Shown here: positions 7,772-13,464 of the stretch, piece after piece
How the letters are laid out: every line of letters begins with the position of its first letter
Numbering within the stretch: position 1 is the stretch's first letter
NCBI GenBank assembly: GCA_030688135.1
Contig: JAUYIW010000008.1
Span: forward strand, 1-18,592
Direction: 5' to 3'
Length of the DNA: 18,592 nucleotides
Source: Candidatus Uhrbacteria bacterium
GTDB taxonomy: Bacteria; Patescibacteriota; Patescibacteriia; UBA9934
Notes under the pieces: model-generated
What the model saw: the letters and a program-made list of their open reading frames with translations, nothing else
Databases searched by the model: none
Told to the model about the DNA's origin: nothing
Position numbers and translations under genes: made by a program

Positions 7772-8020
7772 ATGATTTCAAGAATTTTAATAGGCATTGC
7801 AATAGTTGGGTTAGGTGTATTAATGGTGGTTAAAACACCATGGTTTCTTTCAATGGTTGGCCGTGTGTATTTTGCCGAAAAGTATTTAGGAGGTGGAGGA
7901 ACAAGACTATTCCTAAAATTGCTTGGTGTAGCAATCGCTGTAATTGGGCTAATAGTTATAACCGATCTTTGGGATAATTTTCTCGCATGGATGCTTGCTC
8001 CGCTAACCGGAGGTAGATAA
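7772..8020 (+). CDS. Small two-TM membrane protein of unknown function
   Basis: Eighty-two residues from ATG 7772. A longer frame begins at TTG 7598, but the upstream residues are polar and basic and would precede a natural membrane N-terminus (MISRILIGIAIVGLGVLMVV), so I prefer 7772. Two hydrophobic spans are visible (about 4-22 and 46-65), separated by a short loop containing GRVYFAEKYLGGGGTR; the C-terminus is WDNFLAWMLAPLTGGR. The stop is followed after one base by the methyltransferase start, and that gene's GGAGGT ribosome site (8009-8014) lies inside this gene's last codons, so the two are one operon. No family is recognised. The spans and loop suggest a helical hairpin in the cytoplasmic membrane. 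Confidence 0.75.
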   Translation: MISRILIGIAIVGLGVLMVVKTPWFLSMVGRVYFAEKYLGGGGTRLFLKLLGVAIAVIGLIVITDLWDNFLAWMLAPLTGGR

Positions 8021-8021
8021 T

Positions 8022-8570
8022 ATGACAGCAGGAAACACATTATTAAATCCACATTCAATTTTAAACGGATTGGAAATTGAACCGGGTATGCATGTGGCCG
8101 AATTTGGTCCAAGTCGTACCGGGCATGTAATACTTCCGCTTGCCAATGCGGTCACTGCAGAGGGGAGGGTTTATGCTGTTGATTTGGTGCCAGCCGTGCT
8201 TTCAATGGTTGGAGCGCGCGCAAATCTGCATGGCCACTCGAACGTATGCATTGTTCGTGGTGACTTTGAGCGTTGCGGTGGTGTTGATATTCCGGAGAGC
8301 TCGCTCGACTACGCATTTTCTGTAAATAACCTTTGGTGTCTGCAGAGACCTAAGGAAATGATTAAAGAATTTCAAAGACTTTTAAAACCAACTGGTCGTG
8401 TTGTTTTGGTTGATTGGGAGCAGACCAGCGATCACCTAATGGCGCCATCGCGTGAGCATCGGTTGAACCCTGCGCTAGCGGAGGCACTGTTTCGACGTCA
8501 TAAATGTTTTATGGTGGATTCGATTGATGTTGGCAACAACCATTGGGCTTTAGTATTTGCATTTGCTTGA
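8022..8570 (+). CDS. SAM-dependent methyltransferase, class I
   Basis: A 182-residue Rossmann-fold methyltransferase of unknown substrate. Motif I is VAEFGPSRTGH (25-35), a variant of the usual ExGxGxG with Pro and Ser in the loop; VYAVDLVP (50-57) supplies the acidic residue that holds the SAM ribose; VRGDFE (78-83) and SSLDYAFSVNNLW (93-105) match motifs III-IV; RLLKPTGRVVLVDWE (119-133) matches the post-motif segment of UbiE/Methyltransf_11-type enzymes. It has the strongest Shine-Dalgarno in the window, GGAGGT with 7 bases before ATG. It is co-transcribed with the two-TM protein just upstream. Coupling to a membrane protein could mean a lipid or quinone-like substrate, but that is speculation. 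It is unrelated to the RM methylase. Confidence 0.9.
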   Translation: MTAGNTLLNPHSILNGLEIEPGMHVAEFGPSRTGHVILPLANAVTAEGRVYAVDLVPAVLSMVGARANLHGHSNVCIVRGDFERCGGVDIPESSLDYAFSVNNLWCLQRPKEMIKEFQRLLKPTGRVVLVDWEQTSDHLMAPSREHRLNPALAEALFRRHKCFMVDSIDVGNNHWALVFAFA

Positions 8571-8578
8571 CGTTTGCT

Positions 8579-8601
8579 ACATCGCACTGTAACATCGCAC
8601 T
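8579..8601. repeat. Short direct repeat, 13-base period
   Basis: ACATCGCACT occurs at 8579-8588 and 8592-8601 in the 87-base gap before the next gene. Function unknown. Confidence 0.6.
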
Positions 8602-8644
8602 TACTTCCTATTCACATAATCCAGGGCACCACATGTTACGCCCC

Positions 8645-8657
8645 TATATAAATAGAT
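8645..8657 (+). promoter_or_regulatory. -10 box adjacent to start codon
   Basis: TATATAAAT lies immediately before ATG 8658. With TATAAA (8647-8652) as the -10 box, transcription would begin at or next to the ATG. No good -35 and no Shine-Dalgarno are visible. Confidence 0.4.
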
Positions 8658-9071
8658 ATGTTCTCACCATTATTCGATCTTAGTTTCTGGTTTAATTTAG
8701 CGCCTTCTGCATTTTCACCAACTTTTGAACGAGCTTTCTTTTTGCTCTTTGGAGTAATGGTAATCATTGGTGCCATTGTACGCATTGTTGCAAGGCATAG
8801 AAAAGAAGATCGTTACTTACGTAAAACTTTTCAGAGCATTGGGCAAATGTTGGTTACAATGGGAATACTTGGAATGTTGTGGTTTTTCTTTTCGTTCGAA
8901 GGGATTTATATGTTAGGTGCCAGATTCTGGTTCTTGGTATGGGCTGCAGGCTTAGTGTATTGGATTATAGCTATTGTACGATTTGCAAAGATCACTGTTC
9001 CTCACATTAAAGAAGAGGCTTCAAAGCGTTCCGAACAAAATAAATATTTGCCTCGTAAGCGGCAAAAATAA
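8658..9071 (+). CDS. Three-TM membrane protein of unknown function
   Basis: A 137-residue integral membrane protein. After a hydrophobic/amphipathic N-terminus (MFSPLFDLSFWFNLAP), spans are visible at about 24-44 (FERAFFLLFGVMVIIGAIVRI), 60-80 (ending LGMLWFFFSF) and 88-108 (GARFWFLVWAAGLVYWIIAI). A basic loop (RHRKEDRYLRK) joins spans 1 and 2, and the tail is highly charged and basic (KEEASKRSEQNKYLPRKRQK), predicting a cytoplasmic C-terminus. No enzymatic motif is seen and I do not recognise the family. It has its own AT-rich -10-like box next to the start codon and is separated by 115 bases from yraN. Confidence 0.85.
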   Translation: MFSPLFDLSFWFNLAPSAFSPTFERAFFLLFGVMVIIGAIVRIVARHRKEDRYLRKTFQSIGQMLVTMGILGMLWFFFSFEGIYMLGARFWFLVWAAGLVYWIIAIVRFAKITVPHIKEEASKRSEQNKYLPRKRQK

Positions 9072-9111
9072 CATTGCAAGGATCCTAGGATGTATAGATT
9101 AGTACGGATAT

Positions 9112-9117
9112 TATAAT
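9112..9117 (+). promoter_or_regulatory. Putative -10 box upstream of yraN
   Basis: A perfect TATAAT, without an obvious -35 at 16-18 bases. It would start transcription near 9124, inside the palindrome described next, giving a leader of about 63 bases. Confidence 0.4.
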
Positions 9118-9137
9118 GTACAGATCGATCTGTACAT
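9116..9137. repeat. Perfect 22-bp palindrome
   Basis: The half-site ATGTACAGATC is followed directly by its exact reverse complement. It overlaps the 3' end of the TATAAT box and the expected transcription start, so it could be an operator or a hairpin at the 5' end of the yraN mRNA. Confidence 0.85.
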
Positions 9138-9151
9138 CTGTATATCTGTAA
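9128..9151. repeat. Three tandem 8-base repeats (ATCTGTAN)
   Basis: ATCTGTAC, ATCTGTAT and ATCTGTAA follow without gaps; the first copy is the right half of the adjacent palindrome. Related CTGTA words recur before groES (15976-15998). Confidence 0.8.
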
Positions 9152-9186
9152 CAATCAGTGCATCGGTAGGTCCCAGGCATTAACCT

Positions 9187-9540
9187 ATGGTTGACGCAAG
9201 GCGCATATTCGGAGACTCAAAAGAGGTACAAGCGGCTCGAATGCTTGAGGAAAAAGGAATGAAAATTCTTGAGCGACAGTTTAAAACTAGATTTGGAGAA
9301 ATCGATCTTATTGCCAAGGATGGCAGTGAGATCGTTTTTGTTGAAGTGAAGGCTCGCAGGTCAGTTAATTTTGGATTCCCAGAAGAGTCTGTTACCACGC
9401 CTAAGCTTAGAAAGATTACCTTAGTCGGCGAGGAGTATTTGTCTTTGAATAATTTAAGGCGTGCTCCGTACCGAATTGATGTAGTTGCAATTATTGAAGA
9501 TCCGTTTGAAATTCGGCATATCGAAGGGGTGGGGGGCTAG
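9187..9540 (+). CDS. yraN: YraN family protein (UPF0102, endonuclease-like fold)
   Basis: A 117-residue member of the YraN/UPF0102 family, which has a restriction-endonuclease-like fold; its cellular role is not firmly established, though it is often found near replication, repair or ribosome-maturation genes. The signature is clear: AARMLEEKGMKILERQFKTR, then FGEIDLIAKDGSEIVFVEVKARR (about 35-58), with the PD-(D/E)xK-like residues Asp40 and the VEVK Glu/Lys, and the family motif FGFPEESVTTPKLRKI (about 62-77). The C-terminal YRIDVVAI is also typical. ATG 9187 has no Shine-Dalgarno sequence. The gene is complete at the usual length. Confidence 0.95.
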   Translation: MVDARRIFGDSKEVQAARMLEEKGMKILERQFKTRFGEIDLIAKDGSEIVFVEVKARRSVNFGFPEESVTTPKLRKITLVGEEYLSLNNLRRAPYRIDVVAIIEDPFEIRHIEGVGG

Positions 9541-9653
9541 AGAGGGTGTTTGAGGGAAGTTGAGGTTAGAAATGTGAGAGAGGGTGAAAGAGGTGGGGGA
9601 TGTGAGGGACACTTGCCAGTTATTAAAACCTGTGTTATTATTTTCCCATTGAT
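9541..9653. other. Purine-rich intergenic stretch after yraN
   Basis: From 9541 to about 9609 the plus strand is almost only G, A and T with repeated GAGGG/GTGAG words (for example AGAGAGGGTG, GGTGGGGGATGTGAGGG). It then becomes AT-rich. No gene is seen. Confidence 0.5.
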
Positions 9654-9680
9654 GGACTCGGCTTTTGGCCGGGTTCGTTT
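9654..9680 (+). terminator. Hairpin between yraN and nusA
   Basis: GGACTCGGC and GCCGGGTTC form a 9-bp stem (two G-T pairs) with loop TTTTG, followed by GTTT and AT-rich DNA. A weak T-run makes this a moderate terminator candidate for yraN. Confidence 0.45.
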
Positions 9681-9692
9681 AATAAAATATTT

Positions 9693-9728
9693 AAAACGTT
9701 CAAAGCGTTAAAACCGTTTAAGACGTTA
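9693..9728. repeat. Four tandem 9-base repeats before nusA
   Basis: AAAACGTTC, AAAGCGTTA, AAACCGTTT and AAGACGTTA follow each other without gaps (consensus AAANCGTTN). The array overlaps the expected -35 region of nusA, so it may bind a regulator repeatedly along one face of the helix, or be a remnant of slippage. Confidence 0.8.
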
Positions 9729-9738
9729 TATTAATGAT

Positions 9739-9744
9739 TATAAC
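9739..9744 (+). promoter_or_regulatory. nusA -10 box
   Basis: TATAAC lies 8 bases before ATG 9753 with no Shine-Dalgarno sequence, again suggesting a leaderless or near-leaderless transcript. The -35 is weak (TTTAAG, 9717-9722). Confidence 0.45.
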
Positions 9745-9752
9745 AATATTGT

Positions 9753-11171
9753 ATGGCAAGCGACATCGAACAGGCCATTAGGCAAATTTGTGAAGAAAAA
9801 GGTATTAGTTACGAAGCGGTAATCGAAACTATCGAGGCCGCTTTGTCAGCAGCGTATCGAAAAGATTACGGAAATAAATTACAGAATCTCGAAGCTGAAT
9901 TTGATCCATCAACCGGTGGAGTTAATTTGTTTGATGTTAAAAATGTTGTAGAGGATCTTCCGGAAGAGGAGATCGAAAAAATGCGCGCGATGCAGGCAGA
10001 GGAAGCAGAGGAACGTGAATCGGCAAGGGCAGCTGATTCGTTTGCGCCAAGGCCAAAGAAAGATTTTACAGAAGATGGATATAAAAAGGAAGAAGCCGAA
10101 GGGCTTGAAGATGAAGGTCCAAAGTTTAATCCAAAGACCGACATTATGGTATCCGACGCTCAGGTTTTAAAAATGGGAGCACAGATTGGAGATATAATTC
10201 GTACTGCACTTCCACTTCCGGGTGAGTTTGGTCGAATGGCTGCCATGACCGCAAAGCAGGTTATTACGCAAAAGCTTCGTGAAGCCGAGCGTGAAATCAT
10301 ATTTAATGAGTATAAGGAACAGGAAGGCGAAGTGCTGATTGGCACTGTCCAGCGCAGGGAAGGCCGTGTGATTCTGGTTGATATTGGTCGAACTGTTGGC
10401 GTTATCGCGCCAGACGATCAGGTTCCCACAGAGCGATACAACCCAGGCGATAAGATTAAGGTGTATGTTCGCGAAGTAGCGCTTGGAAGTAGAGGGCCTC
10501 AAATTTCATTATCACGAACCAGTTCTGAATTAGTTCGAGTTTTGTTTGAAGTTGAGATTCCAGAAGTTGCAGACGGCATCGTTCAAATAAAAGCTATTGC
10601 GCGCGAAGCAGGTTCTCGTTCAAAGGTTGCGGTTTCATCTACAGATGATTCAATCGATCCAATCGGAGCAAGTATTGGTCAGCGTGGTGTAAGAATCCAA
10701 ACTATTATTTCAGAACTTGGTGGTGAAAAAATTGATGTAATTGAATGGAGCGATGATCAAAAGGAATTTATTATAAACTCTCTTGCGCCTGCCAAGGTTA
10801 AGAGTATTGAGATCAGTGAAGCAGACGGTTCTGCAACTGCTGAAGTAGCAGAAGACCAACTTTCTCTTGCAATTGGCCGCGGGGGTCAGAACGTTCGACT
10901 TGCCGCAAAGCTTACTGGCCTAAGACTTAGCGTACGCGGAGACGGAAAAGAGGTAGCAGTACCGGCGCCCGACGAAGAGTCTAGTGGTGAAGTAGAGCCT
11001 GCTGCAGATGCTGAAGAAGTAACTCAGAAGATTGAAGAAACACAGGGCACATCAGATGAAGTTATGGTAGCAAAAGAGGTGGTAGAAGGTGAGAAAGGTG
11101 AAGGCGATGATGAAGTTGAAGCAAAACCTGAGAATGTAGAAGTTGCAGAAGAAATCGAAGATAAAGAATAA
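9753..11171 (+). CDS. nusA: Transcription termination/antitermination factor NusA
   Basis: NusA binds RNA polymerase and nascent RNA and controls pausing, termination and antitermination. Domain order in 472 residues: N-terminal polymerase-binding domain (1-185, beginning ASDIEQAIRQICEEKGISYE and ending GRMAAMTAKQVITQKLREAE), S1 domain (about 190-255, GTVQRREGRVILVDIG), KH1 (about 256-340, with GASIGQRG) and KH2 (about 345-396, with LAIGRGGQNVRLA). Two oddities: residues 71-126 form a highly charged insert within the N-terminal domain, and residues about 400-472 form an acidic, low-complexity tail rather than the helical repeats found in some Proteobacteria. It is the first gene of an operon with yidC, whose ATG is 2 bases after the stop. 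The classical rimP and infB neighbours are not here. Confidence 0.98.
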   Translation: MASDIEQAIRQICEEKGISYEAVIETIEAALSAAYRKDYGNKLQNLEAEFDPSTGGVNLFDVKNVVEDLPEEEIEKMRAMQAEEAEERESARAADSFAPRPKKDFTEDGYKKEEAEGLEDEGPKFNPKTDIMVSDAQVLKMGAQIGDIIRTALPLPGEFGRMAAMTAKQVITQKLREAEREIIFNEYKEQEGEVLIGTVQRREGRVILVDIGRTVGVIAPDDQVPTERYNPGDKIKVYVREVALGSRGPQISLSRTSSELVRVLFEVEIPEVADGIVQIKAIAREAGSRSKVAVSSTDDSIDPIGASIGQRGVRIQTIISELGGEKIDVIEWSDDQKEFIINSLAPAKVKSIEISEADGSATAEVAEDQLSLAIGRGGQNVRLAAKLTGLRLSVRGDGKEVAVPAPDEESSGEVEPAADAEEVTQKIEETQGTSDEVMVAKEVVEGEKGEGDDEVEAKPENVEVAEEIEDKE

Positions 11172-11173
11172 TT

Positions 11174-11920
11174 ATGGAACTTTTTCACACAATATTCTAC
11201 ATTCCACTATATAACTTCTTGGTCTGGCTTTACGTTGTTTTGCCAGTAGCAGACATTGGTCTTGCTATTATAATCATCACTGTAGTCATTAAAGGGATTC
11301 TATTTCCGCTAACTTTCCGCTCGCTTAAGTCTCAGCGGGATATGCAGGCTATTCAGCCTAAGATTAAAGAGATTCGTGAGAAGTATAAGGACGAAAAAGA
11401 AAAAATGGCTTCAGAGTTAATGGCCATTTACAAAAACAACAATGTAAATCCAATGGCGTCATGTTTACCTCTGTTGATACAGCTACCAATTTTTATAGCG
11501 CTCTATAATGTCTTGCGTGATGGGTTCGGAGCAATCCAGACAGATATTTTGTACGGTTTTGTACACGCTCCTGAAATGTTAAATCCGATTTCGTTTGGAA
11601 TAATTGATTTGTCTGCAATTTCAATTCCTCTTGCAGTGCTTGCAGCAATCGCACAGTATTTCCAGGTAAAGAAAACAATGACGCAGAGACCAATGAAGTC
11701 ATTGAGGGAAAAAGAAGGAGCAAAGGACGAAGACATGATGGCAAATATGAACAGGATGATGCTCTACTTTATGCCAGTTATTACACTCATGATTGGTTCA
11801 ACATCATTACCAGGAGGCGTAATGCTTTACTGGCTTGTAACAACCGGACTTACGATACTTCTGTATTCAATATTTTTGAAACAACCAAAGCCCGAGTTAG
11901 AGGCTAAGGTGATTGAGTAG
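11174..11920 (+). CDS. yidC: Membrane protein insertase YidC/Oxa1 family
   Basis: Inserts proteins into the cytoplasmic membrane, alone or with Sec. The 248-residue short form lacks the large periplasmic domain of Gram-negative YidC and resembles Gram-positive and organelle forms. Span 1 is about 20-45, containing the groove arginine Arg49 right after it (LTFRSLKSQRDMQ). A charged cytoplasmic helical hairpin follows (50-92, QPKIKEIREKYKDEKEKM), then NPMASCLPLLIQLPIFIALYNVLR (92-115), a typical YidC signature, and spans at about 140-165, 195-210 and 215-235. There is no lipobox cysteine near the N-terminus. It is cotranscribed with nusA and followed by a strong terminator. The family's usual rnpA-rpmH neighbours are absent. 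Confidence 0.97.
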   Translation: MELFHTIFYIPLYNFLVWLYVVLPVADIGLAIIIITVVIKGILFPLTFRSLKSQRDMQAIQPKIKEIREKYKDEKEKMASELMAIYKNNNVNPMASCLPLLIQLPIFIALYNVLRDGFGAIQTDILYGFVHAPEMLNPISFGIIDLSAISIPLAVLAAIAQYFQVKKTMTQRPMKSLREKEGAKDEDMMANMNRMMLYFMPVITLMIGSTSLPGGVMLYWLVTTGLTILLYSIFLKQPKPELEAKVIE

Positions 11921-11925
11921 AAATT

Positions 11926-11957
11926 AAAACAGGGCCGCACGGCCTTGTTTTGTTTTT
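11926..11957 (+). terminator. Intrinsic terminator of nusA-yidC
   Basis: AAAACAGGGCC and GGCCTTGTTTT form an 11-bp stem (one G-T pair) around GCAC, followed by GTTTTT. It starts 6 bases after the yidC stop. Confidence 0.92.
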
Positions 11958-11985
11958 AAGTCTTTTAGCGGTTTGGCGTGGGGCC

Positions 11986-11993
11986 AGATTCGG
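11986..11993. repeat. Target site duplication, left copy (AGATTCGG)
   Basis: Adjacent to the outer end of the left inverted repeat; an identical octamer is at 12362-12369. Confidence 0.85.
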
Positions 11994-12017
11994 GGATCAT
12001 ACGCAATTTGGGTGGAG
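11994..12017 (+). repeat. Left terminal inverted repeat of the MITE
   Basis: Twenty-four bases identical to the reverse complement of 12338-12361; beyond the 24th base the two ends diverge. Confidence 0.9.
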
Positions 12018-12074
12018 GACTCGCCCAATCTGCCAGGTTAGGATTTGTTTGATCTATTTAATAAGTAGAAAGTT

Positions 12075-12279
12075 ACCATTTCGACGAGTCTGTAGGTCGC
12101 AAGGCCCAGCCGTGGTTACGGAGCCGGATCCGGTTAGGTAGCTACTGCCGGAAGAAATCTTTCGGAGATCTCAGCGAACCGCGAAAGATCTCTCGTCGTG
12201 GATTGCAAGCTCCTCGAGATGGTGGGGTTCGAAAGATCTCTCACCCGACAGCAGAAAGTTAAGTCGGGTTCGAGATGGT
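12075..12279 (+). repeat. Palindromic intergenic repeat module inside the MITE
   Basis: It begins ACCATTTCGACGAG and its first unit ends CTCCTCGAGATGGT (12223), imperfect inverted ends 149 bases apart; a second unit ends TTCGAGATGGT at about 12278. Inside are GAAGAAATCTTTCGG and two copies of GAAAGATCTCTC, giving several nested hairpins. Another hairpin pairs CCCGAC (12244) with GTCGGG. A relative lies at 15811-15904 in the opposite orientation. Confidence 0.65.
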
Positions 12280-12287
12280 AGAGAGCA

Positions 12288-12327
12288 AGAGATCCGCTGT
12301 TTTTACCGATTGAGCTAACCTTTGGCC
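12288..12327 (-). pseudogene. tRNA-like 5' half (degenerate)
   Basis: On the minus strand, GGCCAAAGGTTAGCTCAAT then CGGTAAAAACAGCGGATCTCTT resembles the acceptor/D-arm/anticodon-stem start of a bacterial tRNA; AGCTCAATCGGTA is a standard D-arm and CAGCGGA-CTCTT recalls tRNA-Lys. The 3' strand of the D-stem, the anticodon stem and the T-arm do not fold, so this is at most a fragment. Confidence 0.35.
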
Positions 12328-12337
12328 TCTATGCATT

Positions 12338-12361
12338 CTCCACCCAAATTGCGTATGATCC
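12338..12361 (-). repeat. Right terminal inverted repeat of the MITE
   Basis: Exact reverse complement of 11994-12017, followed directly by the duplicated octamer AGATTCGG. Confidence 0.9.
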
Positions 12362-12369
12362 AGATTCGG
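12362..12369. repeat. Target site duplication, right copy (AGATTCGG)
   Basis: Adjacent to the outer end of the right inverted repeat; identical to 11986-11993. Confidence 0.85.
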
Positions 12370-12420
12370 CAAGCTTTTATATCCTCAACTACCTTTGCTT
12401 CCAGACCAAGATGATTTACA

Positions 12421-13464
12421 ATGGTAGACATGAATAGGGCAAGTAAAATTCGAATAATACTATTTGTACTAACGCTAGTGGCGGGATCTGCAGTTTTTGT
12501 GTGGCTGATGCTACGCGAAGGGCTAGATAACATTGCAGATCACGTGGTAGCGTTTGGACTTTTGCCGTTCTTGGGTTTTGTAGCACTCTCACTTTTGAAC
12601 TTTGTACTCTATAGTTGGCGCTGGCAAATAATCACTAACAAACAACTTCCGAAAGAAAGGTATGTATCACTTTGGCGCATGTTTATGAATCGTATGAGTG
12701 GCTACGCAGCAAGCTACCTTACTCCGGCTGCGCAAGTTGGCGGCGAGCCAGTTCGAATAGCTATGCTAGTTTCAGATGGAGTGCCATTAAAGCAAGCAAC
12801 GAGCTCGGTAGTCCTCGACATTGCTTTTGAGCTTTCAGCCTACGTAACATTCATTCTAGCAGGTGTAGTTCTTGCTATCATTTCTGGAGTTGGAACAGAC
12901 TCTATTCTTGTAGTTTTGATTGGCCTTGCTGTCATGCTTGTGGCACTACTTTCATTTTTTATTTTAATAGCAAAAGGACGGTCATTTTTTGTGCCAGTGT
13001 TTAAAATTTTACAACTCCACAGAATAAGGCGACTTAAAAGATTTGAAGCCGGTTTGCGAAAGACAGAATTTATGATGTCGGAGTTTTTAGCAGGAAAGCC
13101 AAGGTTGATTTCTGGCATTGCATTTCTTTCGGTTATAGTTATCTCTTTTAGAATCATTGAGGTTTTCTACATTGCTTACTTTTTTGGTGTGAATCTTGAT
13201 TTTGCGCAAGCATTTCTGGTAGCGACACTACCTGGCGTAGCGTTGATTTTACCTGTACCTGCGGGGCTTGGACTTTTTGAAGGTGGATTTACTGCAGTGT
13301 TTGCCGTGCTCTCTATTCCACTTAGCGCTGTGGCATTTGCTCTCATTATTCGTGCCCGTGACCTGGTATTTATTCTTGTTGGCGTGATTCATATGGTTAG
13401 GAGAGGTGGCTCATATTTATCGACAAAATTGTTGCAAAATAATTCAAAGCCAAACGTTACATGA
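12421..13464 (+). CDS. Flippase-like membrane protein (lysylphosphatidylglycerol synthase TM region family)
   Basis: A 347-residue polytopic membrane protein with about eight spans, matching the LPG_synthase_TM/UPF0104 family: TPAAQVGGEPVR at 101-112 and LPVPAGLGLFEGGF at 277-290 are its two diagnostic motifs. Relatives include the membrane flippase part of MprF and many glycan-cluster proteins; the soluble aminoacyl-transferase domain of MprF is absent, so it is probably a lipid or polyprenyl-linked substrate transporter rather than an LPG synthase. The start ATG 12421 lies 51 bases after the MITE target duplication; an in-frame ATG at 12430 is an alternative. There is no Shine-Dalgarno sequence. 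Its stop overlaps the next gene by 4 bases (ATGA). Together with the next two genes it suggests a cell-surface polysaccharide operon. Confidence 0.9.
   Translation: MVDMNRASKIRIILFVLTLVAGSAVFVWLMLREGLDNIADHVVAFGLLPFLGFVALSLLNFVLYSWRWQIITNKQLPKERYVSLWRMFMNRMSGYAASYLTPAAQVGGEPVRIAMLVSDGVPLKQATSSVVLDIAFELSAYVTFILAGVVLAIISGVGTDSILVVLIGLAVMLVALLSFFILIAKGRSFFVPVFKILQLHRIRRLKRFEAGLRKTEFMMSEFLAGKPRLISGIAFLSVIVISFRIIEVFYIAYFFGVNLDFAQAFLVATLPGVALILPVPAGLGLFEGGFTAVFAVLSIPLSAVAFALIIRARDLVFILVGVIHMVRRGGSYLSTKLLQNNSKPNVT

Larger units (their letters stand above)
11994..12361. mobile_element. 368-bp MITE-like non-autonomous element
   Basis: The ends are 24-bp perfect inverted repeats (beginning GGATCATACGCAATTTGGG at 11994), and the sequence AGATTCGG is directly duplicated immediately outside both ends (11986-11993 and 12362-12369). 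This is the hallmark of transposition with an 8-bp target duplication. No transposase gene is inside, so it needs a helper element. The interior holds palindromic repeat modules and a tRNA-like half. Family is unknown; ends starting GG and 8-bp duplications occur in several IS families, so I do not assign one. Confidence 0.88.

Noticed and set aside
8022..8570. Methyltransferase as a second RM methylase
   Set aside because: It lacks the NPPY/DPPY catalytic motif of DNA amino-methylases and lies in a different, divergent operon.
9693..9728. CRISPR array
   Set aside because: Unit of 9 bases without spacers; no cas genes in the window.
11950..12141. 63-codon plus-strand frame in the intergenic region
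   Set aside because: It crosses the MITE left end and target duplication and has no homologue-like features; it follows a strong terminator.
12288..12327. Intact tRNA gene
   Set aside because: No anticodon stem or T-arm can be paired, even allowing for an intron within the MITE.
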